Shown piece after piece: positions 51,035 to 59,597 of a stretch of DNA of 64,000 bases. The DNA comes from an uncultured Pseudomonadales bacterium. GTDB lineage: Bacteria > Pseudomonadota > Gammaproteobacteria > Pseudomonadales > Azotimanducaceae. Position 1 is the stretch's first letter; every line of letters begins with the position of its first letter. The notes beneath the pieces were generated by a model, which did not search any database, was not told the DNA's origin, and saw nothing but the letters and a program-made list of their open reading frames with translations. Made by a program: the position numbers and the translations under genes. Location: contig OX638346.1 in the NCBI GenBank assembly GCA_951813515.1, positions 434,001-498,000 on the forward strand. The letters are read 5' to 3'.

Positions 51035-52027
51035 TCAGGCCAGCTTCACGATCATCTTGCCGACGTTCTCGCCACGGAAAAGCCCGATGAACGCATTCGG
51101 CGCGTTCCGGATGCCTTCCCGGATCGTCTCGCGCCAGACGATCTGACCATCCTCCAGCCACGAGGTCATCTCCTCCTCGAACGGCTCGCGCAGTTCCGGG
51201 AAGTTCCCCACGACGAATCCGCGCAAGGTCAGGCGCAACCCGATGGCAACCAGCAGGTTGCGTGGCCCCGGCGCCGGCTCCGTATCGTTGTAGCGTGAGA
51301 TTCCGCCGCATATCGCAATGCGGCCCAGCAGCCTCATGTGCGCGAGCGCCGCCTCCAGGTGATCGCCCCCGACGTTGTCGAAATAGACGTCGAGCCCATC
51401 CGGCGCACCTTCGCGAAGGTGCGAGAGCAGATCCCCGTCGTGGTAGTCGAAGGCATGGTCGAAACCGATCTCGCGGCAGAAAGCCACCTTTTCCGCCGAG
51501 CCCGCGCTGCCGACGGTATTGCAGCCCTTCAGGCGCGCGATCTGACCCGCGATGCTGCCGACGGCACCCGCCGCGCCAGAGACAAAAACCGTTTCGCCCT
51601 CGCGCATTTCTGCCGCCCCAACCAGACCGTCATAGGCTGTTCTGCCGGTCATGCCGAGTGGTCCCATGTGTACGGTGACCGGCAATGATGTCTCAGGCAG
51701 CCTGTTCAGGCCGCTGCCGTCCGACATGAATCCCTCGCGCCACCCCAGGTTGCTCGAGACCAGATCGCCCTCCCGGAAGTCATCGTTCCGGGAAGCCACA
51801 ACCCTGCCGATCGCACTGCCGTACATGGCCTCGTTGAGGCTATAGCCCCCCGGGGCCTCGTTCATGCGCCCGCGCATGTAGGGGTCGACGCTGATGTAGA
51901 GGTTCTGAACCAGCACCTCCCCTGCCCCGGGATCATCGAACTGCTGATCCACAAAGACAAAATCATCCGGCACGGGCAAGCCGCTCGGACGGCGCGCCAG
52001 GTGAACTTCCGTGGACGTCAGTGCCAT
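51035..52027 (-). CDS. Medium-chain NADP-dependent oxidoreductase (CurA/alkenal-reductase type)
   Basis: From ATG 52027 the 330-residue product reads VHLARRPSGLPVPDDFVFVD and LYISVDPYMRGRM, typical of leukotriene B4 12-hydroxydehydrogenase/curcumin-reductase proteins. It also has VFVSGAAGAVGSIAGQIARL (NADP Rossmann motif) and VYFDNVGGDHLEAALAHMRL. No zinc-binding residues are present. It reduces double bonds of enones or 2-alkenals with NADPH. A longer frame to 52111 is not family-like; the upstream neighbour is a dead SDR. Confidence 0.88.
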   Translation of the reverse strand: MALTSTEVHLARRPSGLPVPDDFVFVDQQFDDPGAGEVLVQNLYISVDPYMRGRMNEAPGGYSLNEAMYGSAIGRVVASRNDDFREGDLVSSNLGWREGFMSDGSGLNRLPETSLPVTVHMGPLGMTGRTAYDGLVGAAEMREGETVFVSGAAGAVGSIAGQIARLKGCNTVGSAGSAEKVAFCREIGFDHAFDYHDGDLLSHLREGAPDGLDVYFDNVGGDHLEAALAHMRLLGRIAICGGISRYNDTEPAPGPRNLLVAIGLRLTLRGFVVGNFPELREPFEEEMTSWLEDGQIVWRETIREGIRNAPNAFIGLFRGENVGKMIVKLA

Positions 52028-52061
52028 TGCCACTTTCCCAGTCGCTGTGAAGTTGGCAATT

Positions 52062-52409
52062 CTACCGCGTGAAAACACTCCGACAGGTTGACCGCGACGG
52101 TCGTGTCCCAATCCCGCATACCCCCGATTCCGGCGTTGTTGAAGATGATGTCCAATCGTCCGTATTCGTCGGCGGTCCGTTTGAGCGCGCCCTCGACCTG
52201 GTCCGCGATGGACACATTGAGCACGAGCGAAAGCGAGGCCGCGCCCGTGGCCGATTCGTTGATCGCCGAAGCCGTCTGCGCCGCCCCTCCCCGTCCAGGT
52301 CCGTGCACGCCACCAGGGCGCCCTCCGCCGCCATGCGCAACGCGCTTGCCCGCCCGATTCCGCTGGCCGCCCCGGTGACGAAGGCTACCTTTCCGTCCAG
52401 TCGGCCCAT
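52062..52409 (-). pseudogene. SDR oxidoreductase remnant, frameshifted and truncated
   Basis: It starts MGRLDGKVAFVTGAASGIGR, a good SDR opening, and reads to about DLDGEG. A one-base slip near 52280, in a G-rich run, moves the rest to another frame: ADQVEGALKRTADEYGRLDI, IFNNAGIGGMRDWDTTVAVN, then LSECFHAV. Similarity ends at about residue 115, without the Ser-Tyr-Lys region, just before the reductase gene. The second half is gone. Confidence 0.8.
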
Positions 52410-52527
52410 CTGATCTCTCCCCCTGATCGTCGCCGGCAGCCTATCACCATGCCTGCAAGCCGCCTGTGAACAAGCCCGCGAAGAGCAGCCTTTCTATAAG
52501 AAATTCTGCTGTGTTAGAATAAATGGA

Positions 52528-52668
52528 ATGGCAAAAGGTTATAGACGTTACGCTTTCCGAGCGCCCAGGCAAAAGCCGGGACGCCGCCGATCCCCGTACC
52601 TGTTTCTCGTATGGCTGTTGGTGTTCGGAGGATTCGCCGCCTGGTTGTTCCTCAGGACGGGAGTCTGA
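52528..52668 (+). CDS. Possible 46-residue membrane protein
   Basis: ATG 52528 to TGA 52666-52668 encodes a basic N-terminus (KGYRRYAFRAPRQKPGRRR) and one hydrophobic segment (YLFLVWLLVFGGFAAWLFL), ending RTGV. The charge pattern fits a single-pass inner-membrane protein with cytoplasmic N-terminus. An AT-rich promoter-like stretch lies just before it (around 52495-52525). No family is recognised and the start lacks a strong ribosome binding site. Confidence 0.4.
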   Translation: MAKGYRRYAFRAPRQKPGRRRSPYLFLVWLLVFGGFAAWLFLRTGV

Positions 52669-52878
52669 TTCGTCCCGGAGGCCGAGCCGGGACGGAAGAT
52701 CAACCGGTTCCGGATAGTCCCGGTCGCGATACTCAGTCCGGCCCGCCACGCTCGCCATCCATGGAACAAGCGCTCCCAGTCGCTTAGGCTTCGCCGACGC
52801 GTTTGTTCCATGCGGGTGCCGGGGAGAGAAGAAGTGTTGGCCAACAGGACAGGATCGCCACGCCATTCTTTGGCGGAA

Positions 52879-54825
52879 ATGGCACATGCACTAGCGGACG
52901 GCATCACGCCCGCGTCTCATTCCAAACTGGTCTCCGCGCTGCTTTGTGCGCTCTTCGCCTGCGTTTGCCCGACGCAGGCGGCGGCGAGCGGCAGCATCGA
53001 AGCACATGGCGACGGTGGTGAAGAAGCCACGCCCTGGACCAGCCTGACGCCGAACGATGCCGACGACCTGTTCCACTTCGTCATCGTCGCCGACCGCACC
53101 GGCGGCGAGAGGCCGGGGGTCTTTCCCGCAGCGATGCCGAAGATCAACCTGCTTGAGCCGGCCTTCGTGGTCAGCGTCGGCGACCTGATAGAGGGCTACA
53201 CCGAAGACCAGTCACAACTCGACCGTGAGTGGGACGAGTTCGAGCGGTTCGTCGGTGAACTCGAAACGCCGTTCTTCTACGCCGCCGGCAACCACGACAT
53301 GAGCAACGCCCTGATGGCCGAAACCTGGCAGCGGCGCTTCGGCCCTTCGTACTACCGGTTCGTGTACAAGGACGTGTTGTTCCTGGTTCTGAACTCCGAA
53401 CTGTTCGGAATGGTGAGCGACCCGGAATCCGCCGTCCCGGGACCGTGGACCCAAGAGGAGCAACTTGCCTTCATCGAGCGCACCCTTGCCGAGCATCCCG
53501 ATCCGCGCTGGACAATCGTGATCATCCACCAACCGCTCTGGGACTACACAGAGGTGCGCGGCGACTGGCCCCTGGTTGAAGAAATGCTGGGTGAACGCGA
53601 CTACACGGTGTTCGCCGGACACTTCCACCGTTATGTGAAGCACGTCCGCAACGACCGCAAGTACATCACTCTGGCTACCACCGGCGGCATCAGCAACATG
53701 CGCGGTCCCGTCTACGGTGAGTTCGACCACATTGCCTGGGTCACCATGACGGATAACGGACCACGGATCGCAAACCTGCTGCTCGACGGCATCCACGACG
53801 AGGACGTAGTCACGGCGGGTTCCCGCACGGCGGTTCAACACCTCACCAGAGCCGTCGTCTCGCTTCCCATGCTCGGCGAGGGCGACGACTTCAAGAGCGG
53901 CCCCGTCGCGTTCCTGGTACGCAACCCGCTCGACGTCGAGCTTCGCGTCTCACCCCTGGCTCAGGGCGGACCGCATCTGCGCGTCATCGGGGGACTGAAA
54001 GATTTCGACCTCGCTCCCGGCGACGAGGAACGCGTCGAAGTGCAGCTCGAAGCAGACACGCCCATCGCGTATGGCGCACTCGCGCCCGGCCGCATCACCT
54101 GGTCCATGGAAACCGCCTTCGACGGACGGCCCCTTGCCGTTCAATCAAGATCTGCCGTGCTTCCGGTGGCGCCGCTGCCACTGCCTGCGGGAACACCCCC
54201 CACCGTGGATGGCGACCTGACCGACTGGGACACCCTGCCATTCGTGGTCGAGCGGCAGGGGGACATAGACTCTCGTACCGCCGCGCCGGAGGACGTTTCT
54301 TTCCGCTTCGGCTTGCTGGAAGCGCAAGGCGACGTCTACTTCGGCATAGCCGTAACCGACGACAAGATTGACGCCTCCGAGCACGATAGCCCGCGTTACC
54401 AGGATCACGTGCGCGTCACAGTGGATGGCCGGCCCGATCCCGAGCGCTCGCGGAACTACCCGCTGTTCGAGGCCATGCGCGCGGGTCACCTTGAACAGAT
54501 CGCCCACGACTACATGACGTTGGCAGACGCCCGCGAGGACAAGGTCATCGCCTTCCTCGACGATGCGCGGGCGGCAGTCGAATGGCGAACTATCCGAACG
54601 GCGAACGGGTACAACGCCGAAGCGAAGGTTTCCGGAGCATTCCTGGACGCCGCGCGAGGCGAGCGTTGGGATGTGCTCCGAATCGGCGTCACCGTGGCCG
54701 ACTTCGACCCGGACGAGACGACGCGCACATACCTCAACTGGCAACCGTGGCGAATGGGCACCGCTCCGGTGGCCGCATCGGGCACGTTCGTGCGCTCGGT
54801 CCCACCTGAACCGGGCCCGGAGTGA
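52879..54825 (+). CDS. Secreted metallophosphoesterase with C-terminal CBM9-like domain
   Basis: From ATG 52879 the 648-residue product has a signal peptide (LVSALLCALFACVCPTQAAA). The calcineurin-like phosphoesterase follows with VSVGDLIEGY, FYAAGNHDM, IIHQPLWDY and FAGHFHRYVKHV, the di-metal ligands in order. The C-terminal 210 residues (PPTVDGDLTDWDTLPFVVER, EDVSFRFGLLEAQGDVYFGI) resemble a CBM9/DOMON-type beta domain. The first metal motif reads VADRTGG where D-x-H is usual, so the metal site is slightly atypical. An in-frame ATG at 52810 is an alternative start. Confidence 0.8.
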   Translation: MAHALADGITPASHSKLVSALLCALFACVCPTQAAASGSIEAHGDGGEEATPWTSLTPNDADDLFHFVIVADRTGGERPGVFPAAMPKINLLEPAFVVSVGDLIEGYTEDQSQLDREWDEFERFVGELETPFFYAAGNHDMSNALMAETWQRRFGPSYYRFVYKDVLFLVLNSELFGMVSDPESAVPGPWTQEEQLAFIERTLAEHPDPRWTIVIIHQPLWDYTEVRGDWPLVEEMLGERDYTVFAGHFHRYVKHVRNDRKYITLATTGGISNMRGPVYGEFDHIAWVTMTDNGPRIANLLLDGIHDEDVVTAGSRTAVQHLTRAVVSLPMLGEGDDFKSGPVAFLVRNPLDVELRVSPLAQGGPHLRVIGGLKDFDLAPGDEERVEVQLEADTPIAYGALAPGRITWSMETAFDGRPLAVQSRSAVLPVAPLPLPAGTPPTVDGDLTDWDTLPFVVERQGDIDSRTAAPEDVSFRFGLLEAQGDVYFGIAVTDDKIDASEHDSPRYQDHVRVTVDGRPDPERSRNYPLFEAMRAGHLEQIAHDYMTLADAREDKVIAFLDDARAAVEWRTIRTANGYNAEAKVSGAFLDAARGERWDVLRIGVTVADFDPDETTRTYLNWQPWRMGTAPVAASGTFVRSVPPEPGPE

Positions 54826-54996
54826 TCAGGCGGCGTAACCCCAGTAGAAGGGAATGTTGAGCCCGGAACCCATGCCGACCTCCAGCACCCGCCCTTCTGC
54901 GTGCGGGACCACCTTCTCGCGCTGCCTGCTGACGGGTTTGGCAGCGCAACCCTGGTCAATGCAGCGGGGCAGGATCCGATCGCTGTAGAAGCCCAT
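54826..54996 (-). pseudogene. N-terminal stub of a class I SAM methyltransferase
   Basis: ATG 54996 gives MGFYSDRILPRCIDQGCAAK, then RQREKVVPHAEGRVLEVGMG and SGLNIPFYWGY, the opening and glycine-rich motif I of a common small SAM-dependent methyltransferase. The frame stops at 54826-54828, directly against the metallophosphoesterase stop. About 150 residues including motifs II-IV are missing. Confidence 0.75.
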
Positions 54997-55117
54997 ATCC
55001 GATCTCAAGAAACGTTCGGACGATCCTGCCACAAATCACCTGCGCATGGCCTCCCATTGCCCGCCACCCGGAGTTGCGGCACTCTAGTAACCAGGACGGG
55101 CGAGTGGGGAGATAGAG

Positions 55118-55348
55118 ATGGGAGAGAGGTCGCAAGGCACGGGAATCGCCACCATCGGCTGGATTCTTCTCGCCACCGGGCTGGTGGTTGCCGCGGTACT
55201 GGGTTTCGACGCCTTTATGCAGGCGCCGACGCTCGCCAAGATCATTCTTGCAGGAATCTACGGCGGACTGGGCGTGCTGCTGCTATCGGTATTGCGCCAA
55301 CGGCTCATCGAACGCAAGACTGACAAGTACCTGGACGTGGAGATCTGA
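55118..55348 (+). CDS. Small two-pass membrane protein upstream of YbjQ
   Basis: The 76-residue product has two hydrophobic segments (TIGWILLATGLVVAAVLGF and IILAGIYGGLGVLLLSVL) and a charged tail ERKTDKYLDVEI. GGGAGATAGAG precedes the start. It is three bases from the YbjQ-like gene, so the two are cotranscribed. No named family is recognised, but the pairing with YbjQ proteins suggests a membrane partner. Confidence 0.65.
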   Translation: MGERSQGTGIATIGWILLATGLVVAAVLGFDAFMQAPTLAKIILAGIYGGLGVLLLSVLRQRLIERKTDKYLDVEI

Positions 55349-55351
55349 CCA

Positions 55352-55681
55352 ATGATTGTCGTCACATCCGAGACCATCACCGGCAAACGCATCGTCAAGA
55401 CGCTCGGGCTCGTCAGGGGCAACACGGTTCGTGCGCGCCACATCGGACGCGACATCATGGCCGGGCTACGGAATATCGTCGGGGGTGAGATTCACGAATA
55501 CGCGAAGCTCATCGCCGAGAGCCGCGAGCAGTCCCTCGACCGCATGATCGCCGAAGCCGCGAAACTGGGCGCGAACGCGGTCGTCGCTACGCGCTTCACC
55601 ACTTCGATGATGATGGGCGGCGCCGCGGAACTGCTGGCGGTGGGCACCGCCGTGATCGTCGAGGACGAACCGCAGGAGTAA
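55352..55681 (+). CDS. YbjQ/UPF0145-family protein
   Basis: The 109-residue protein has IVVTSETITGKRIVKTLGLV, GNTVRARHIGRDIMAGLRNI, VGGEIHEYAKLIAESREQSL and LGANAVVATRFTTS, which together define the YbjQ/UPF0145 (putative heavy-metal-binding) family. Members assemble into pentamers; the biochemical role is uncertain. It sits between a small membrane protein and an amidohydrolase with gaps of three and four bases. Confidence 0.88.
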   Translation: MIVVTSETITGKRIVKTLGLVRGNTVRARHIGRDIMAGLRNIVGGEIHEYAKLIAESREQSLDRMIAEAAKLGANAVVATRFTTSMMMGGAAELLAVGTAVIVEDEPQE

Positions 55682-55685
55682 CGCA

Positions 55686-57386
55686 ATGCACTACGACCTC
55701 GTCATCAGGAACGGCTCCATTATTGACGGATCGGGGGCACCCGCCTATCGCGCGGACCTGGGCGTCGTTGACGGAAAGATCGCCTGTATCGGCCGGATCC
55801 CCGAGAAGGGAAGCGACAACATCGACGCCGAGGGTCATGTCGTCGCTCCCGGATTCGTAGACGGCCACACGCACATGGATGCCCAGGTTTTCTGGGACCC
55901 GATCGGGTCCTGTTCCTGCTATCACGGCGTCACCAGCGTCGTTATGGGCAACTGCGGCTTCACGCTGGCCCCCTGCCGGGAATCCGAGGCGGACCTCGTG
56001 TTCCGCAATCTTGAACGGGCCGAGGACATCTCCCGCAAGGCCATGCTAGCCGGCATACGCTGGCAGTGGGAGAGCTACCCCGAATACCTGGATGCGCTGG
56101 AGACCGTCCCCAAGGGGATCAACTACGCCGGTTACATCGGGCACTCCGCCTTGCGCACCTACGTCATGGGAGAGCGGGCATTCACCGATCCCGCGAACGA
56201 CGACGACCTCGCCCGCATGTGCGCCATCGTCCAGCAGGCGGTGCGTGCCGGCGCCGTGGGATTCACCACGTCCCGCACGCCCAATCACGAGACCTCCGAT
56301 CACAAGCCTGTGGCCAGCCGCATCGCCCGGTGGAGCGAAGTGCGCGCCATCGTCAACGCGATGCGCGAAACGGGCGCGGGCATGTTCGAGATTGCGGGCG
56401 AACCGGACCCCGAGAATACGGGCGACTATCAGCGCCGGCTGAAACAGCTAAGTCTCGAGTCCGGCGCGCCGATCACCTGGGGCCTGTTCAGTTCCCGCCA
56501 GGCGCCCGACAAGTGGCGGCGCTCGCTCGACCTGCTCGATGAAACGGCCGCCGACGGCGGACGCATGTTCGCCCAAGTGCATTCGCGCGCGCTCAACGTG
56601 CTGTACACGTTCGAGTCGTACACACCCCTGGATCCGTGGTACGTCTGGCGCGACATTCGTGCCCTGCCGCTCGCCGAACAGAAGGTGAAACTGCAGGATC
56701 CCGCCATCAAGGCCGAGTTGGTGGACGTTGCCGGTCGCCCCAGCGAACGCCACAAGCGGCGCGGCGTGCATCTGCCGCCGCCGGACTGGGACTGGATTTT
56801 CATCATGGATTCGACGTCCTCCGAGAAGGAACGGCGCATGTCGGAGGTCGCTGCCGAACGGGGCGTGCCACCGGCCGAGCTGATGATCGACCTCGCGCTG
56901 GAAAACGACTTCAGGATCCTGTTCCGCAAACCGCTGAACAACGACGTGGACGAGCATGTCCTCGAGATGATGCGCCACCCGCATACCGTGGTGACGTTCT
57001 CCGATTCCGGCGCCCACGTCTCCCAGATCATGGACAGCTCGCTGCAGACGCATGTCTTCAGCCACTGGGTAAGGGAGAAGCAGGCGCTGACCCTCGAGCA
57101 GGCCGTGCGCATGGTGACCTCTGTGCCGGCAAGGCGCTGGGGCTTCAAGGACCGGGGTCTGCTGCATCCTGGTTTCGCTGCGGATGTCACGGTCTTCGAC
57201 CCGGCGACGATCGCGCCGCGCATGCCAGAGGTGGTGCACGACCTCCCCGGGGGCGCCAGGCGATTCAAACAGACGGCGGACGGAATCAAGGCCACCGTGG
57301 TCAACGGCGCAGTCCTGTTGCGCGACAACGTGCACACGGGCGCCGTGCCCGGTCGACTGCTGCGCGGACCCTTCGCCAGCGCCTGA
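55686..57386 (+). CDS. N-acyl-D-amino-acid deacylase-type amidohydrolase
   Basis: The 566-residue metallohydrolase has LVIRNGSIIDGSGAPAYRAD, APGFVDGHTHMDAQVFWDPI, SVVMGNCGFTLAPCRESEAD, IGHSALRTYVMGERAF and VTFSDSGAHVSQIMDSSLQT. The final domain closes with ATVVNGAVLLRDNVHTGAVP. It shares its architecture with the enzyme at 18201-19844 and with D-aminoacylases. The Cys in MGNCG and metal His ligands are intact. It would free D-amino acids from acyl or dipeptide forms. It is cotranscribed with YbjQ by position. Confidence 0.87.
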   Translation: MHYDLVIRNGSIIDGSGAPAYRADLGVVDGKIACIGRIPEKGSDNIDAEGHVVAPGFVDGHTHMDAQVFWDPIGSCSCYHGVTSVVMGNCGFTLAPCRESEADLVFRNLERAEDISRKAMLAGIRWQWESYPEYLDALETVPKGINYAGYIGHSALRTYVMGERAFTDPANDDDLARMCAIVQQAVRAGAVGFTTSRTPNHETSDHKPVASRIARWSEVRAIVNAMRETGAGMFEIAGEPDPENTGDYQRRLKQLSLESGAPITWGLFSSRQAPDKWRRSLDLLDETAADGGRMFAQVHSRALNVLYTFESYTPLDPWYVWRDIRALPLAEQKVKLQDPAIKAELVDVAGRPSERHKRRGVHLPPPDWDWIFIMDSTSSEKERRMSEVAAERGVPPAELMIDLALENDFRILFRKPLNNDVDEHVLEMMRHPHTVVTFSDSGAHVSQIMDSSLQTHVFSHWVREKQALTLEQAVRMVTSVPARRWGFKDRGLLHPGFAADVTVFDPATIAPRMPEVVHDLPGGARRFKQTADGIKATVVNGAVLLRDNVHTGAVPGRLLRGPFASA

Positions 57387-57415
57387 CGGGCCGCCAACGG
57401 GCCCGGGAATCCAGG

Positions 57416-58438
57416 CTACGCGGCCTGCTCCATGTTCGGGTCGTACTCTCCAAGGGTCGCGGCACCGTTGAGACGCGCCCGCAAAGCGAGCTGGCGCTGC
57501 GCCTCCTCTCCGTTCTCAGCCTTGCCATCCCATGCCCGGAGAGCAGGATCCTGCAACGCCCGGCCGTAGGAGAAGCTCAGCCGCCACGAGAGGTCGACGC
57601 CACTTGCGTTCATCGTGTTCAGGCGCACCGTCGACTGCAACGCCGTCTGCCCGCCAGACAGGAACACCACGCCAGGTAGCGCCGCAGGCACCGTGTCGCG
57701 CAGGCAATCGATCGTCTTTTCCGCGATCTCGTCATCGCTGGCCTGGTCTGGACAGTCCTTGCCCGACAACACCATCGAGGCCTTGAGCACTGTCCCTTCG
57801 ATGTGGACATTCTGGCGGGCAAGCGCGGAAAACAAGGCGCTGAGCGTCGCCCGGGAGACGAAGTCGCAAGTCTCGATGTCGTGCACGCCGTCGATCAGGA
57901 CCTCCGGCTCGACGATGGGCACGATGCCAGCGTCCTGACAAAACGACGCGTACATCGCAAGCGCCCACATGTTCGCTTCGATGCAGGCATTGGTCGGGAT
58001 ACCGTCGCCGATGGTGATTACCGACCGCCACTTGGCGAACCGCGCGCCGAGGTCGCGATATTCGATCAGCCGCTCAGCGAGTCCGTCGAGCCCCTGGGTG
58101 TATTTCTCTTCCGGATGCAGCGGCATGTCGAGCGTACCCCTGTCGACCTTGATACCCGGAATGCTGCCGGCCGCGGTAATGATGTCCGCGAACCTGTTTC
58201 CGGTATCGGTCGACTGGCGCATGGTCTCGTCGAAGAGAATGTAGCCGGACAGGTGCTCCGCCGCTCCCGGCGCGGTGATCAGCAGACCGCGGTACGCCCG
58301 GCGGCTGCTCTCGTTGCAGTCGACGCCGATGGAATCGAATCGGCGCTTGCAGGTCGGGTGACTCTCATCCATCGCGAGAATGCCCCTGCCGGGCGCCACC
58401 ATGGCGTTCGCAGTCTCTTCCAGCGTCTGCCGGTTCAT
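57416..58438 (-). CDS. Class I fructose-bisphosphate aldolase
   Basis: From ATG 58438 (preceded by AAGGAG) the 340-residue enzyme begins MNRQTLEETANAMVAPGRGI and LAMDESHPTC. It carries KVDRG (Lys98), FAKWRSV (Lys136), VEPEVLIDG (Glu177) and the Schiff-base Lys219 in TVLKASMVLSG, all landmarks of eukaryote-type class I aldolases. It cleaves fructose 1,6-bisphosphate without metal. The partner glycolytic gene pgk lies about 4.5 kb further along, separated by a regulator and oxidase block. A long N-terminal open frame to 58810 is not part of the protein. Confidence 0.9.
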   Translation of the reverse strand: MNRQTLEETANAMVAPGRGILAMDESHPTCKRRFDSIGVDCNESSRRAYRGLLITAPGAAEHLSGYILFDETMRQSTDTGNRFADIITAAGSIPGIKVDRGTLDMPLHPEEKYTQGLDGLAERLIEYRDLGARFAKWRSVITIGDGIPTNACIEANMWALAMYASFCQDAGIVPIVEPEVLIDGVHDIETCDFVSRATLSALFSALARQNVHIEGTVLKASMVLSGKDCPDQASDDEIAEKTIDCLRDTVPAALPGVVFLSGGQTALQSTVRLNTMNASGVDLSWRLSFSYGRALQDPALRAWDGKAENGEEAQRQLALRARLNGAATLGEYDPNMEQAA

Positions 58439-58675
58439 GCTCCACTCCTTGCTCCGTGCTCGCCGATGGCGCGTTGCCGCCAGTATATCTTCGCCGGACA
58501 CGCTTGGAGAGGCCGCAACCGCGGAGCAGCGCCAACTCTCCCGACCAGGCGAACCGCTCCAGCCGCGACGATCAGCCGCGCTCGACTCCCGGATGACGTA
58601 CCATGTTGCATGGCAGGAGATCGGCAAGGCCGGTGGTGATGCACCGCTAGCGTCCGTGAATCCTGAACGAAGGGG

Positions 58676-59176
58676 GTGAACTTGGGTGAACTGCCGAAAT
58701 ACGTGCTGGAGCGAGAGTTTCATGCACCACCGGAACTGGTATGGAAGGCCTGGACCGAGCCCGACCTGTTGCGGCGGTGGTACGGACCGGGAGTAGAGAC
58801 GACCATCCATCGTTTCGAAGCCAGACCCGGCGGGCTGTGGCTACTGGAGATGCGCTGGGGCGAGAATTCCAGCTACCAGCGGGCAGAGTTCACCGACGTG
58901 ACCCCGCCCAGGCGGCTGGTATGGTTACACTCCGTGGCAGATGCCAACTGGAACGTAATCCAGAACCCCATGGCACCGGACTGGCCGCGCGTGTTGCTGA
59001 CGACCGTGGCCTTCGAGGAAGACGCCGGTCGGACCAGGCTACGCTTGACCTGGGTGCCCCACGAGGCGAGCGAGGTCGAGATCGCCGGTTTCAGGGACGC
59101 GCTACCCGGCATGGATCAGGGCTGGAGCGCCGGCATGGAAGTGCTCTCGAAGATCACCGCAGATCTTCAGGCCTGA
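58676..59176 (+). CDS. SRPBCC/AHSA1-type START-fold protein
   Basis: The 166-residue product starts with GTG. It has the Aha1-like lipid-binding layout: KYVLEREFHAPPELVWKAWT, EPDLLRRWYGP, a central beta-sheet with FTDVTPPRRLVW, and the closing helix DALPGMDQGWSAGMEVLSKI. The family binds hydrophobic ligands in a helix-grip fold. The ligand is unknown. It lies 34 bases from the STAS gene and may be cotranscribed with it. Confidence 0.82.
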   Translation: MNLGELPKYVLEREFHAPPELVWKAWTEPDLLRRWYGPGVETTIHRFEARPGGLWLLEMRWGENSSYQRAEFTDVTPPRRLVWLHSVADANWNVIQNPMAPDWPRVLLTTVAFEEDAGRTRLRLTWVPHEASEVEIAGFRDALPGMDQGWSAGMEVLSKITADLQA

Positions 59177-59210
59177 GTCGAGCCCCGTTGCGCCGCCGAA
59201 GGACGAACCG

Positions 59211-59552
59211 ATGAAGATGACGACGGAAAGGCAGGACGGCATCTTGTCGTTCCGCGTGGATGGCCGCATCGATGGTTCCAATGCCATCGCCTTCCAGGAG
59301 GCCGTTCGAACCGCCGTCGATGATTCCGACCGTGCCATGATCATGGATTGTGCGAACACGAGCTACATCAGCAGCGCGGGTCTTCGCGCCGTTCTCATGA
59401 CCGCCAAGTCCCTCTCGAACCGGGATGTGCAATTCGCGCTCTGTGCCTTGTCAAACGATGTCCTCGACGTGTTCGAGAAAAGCGGTTTCGACAAGATCAT
59501 CGCAATTCACCGGTCGAAGGCGGAGGCCCTCGGTTCCCTCCATGATCAATGA
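59211..59552 (+). CDS. STAS-domain protein (anti-sigma factor antagonist-like)
   Basis: The 113-residue single STAS domain begins MKMTTERQDGILSFRVDGRI and contains MIMDCANTSYISSAGLRAVL, with the phosphorylatable Ser54-Ser55 before AG as in SpoIIAA. No partner kinase or PP2C phosphatase is encoded nearby, so the switch partner must lie elsewhere. A good ribosome binding site (GAAGGACGAACC) precedes the start. Confidence 0.85.
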   Translation: MKMTTERQDGILSFRVDGRIDGSNAIAFQEAVRTAVDDSDRAMIMDCANTSYISSAGLRAVLMTAKSLSNRDVQFALCALSNDVLDVFEKSGFDKIIAIHRSKAEALGSLHDQ

Positions 59553-59597
59553 CGTGGACGCGGACCTACACCGGAGCCGGTCCGGACGCGAGAACGT

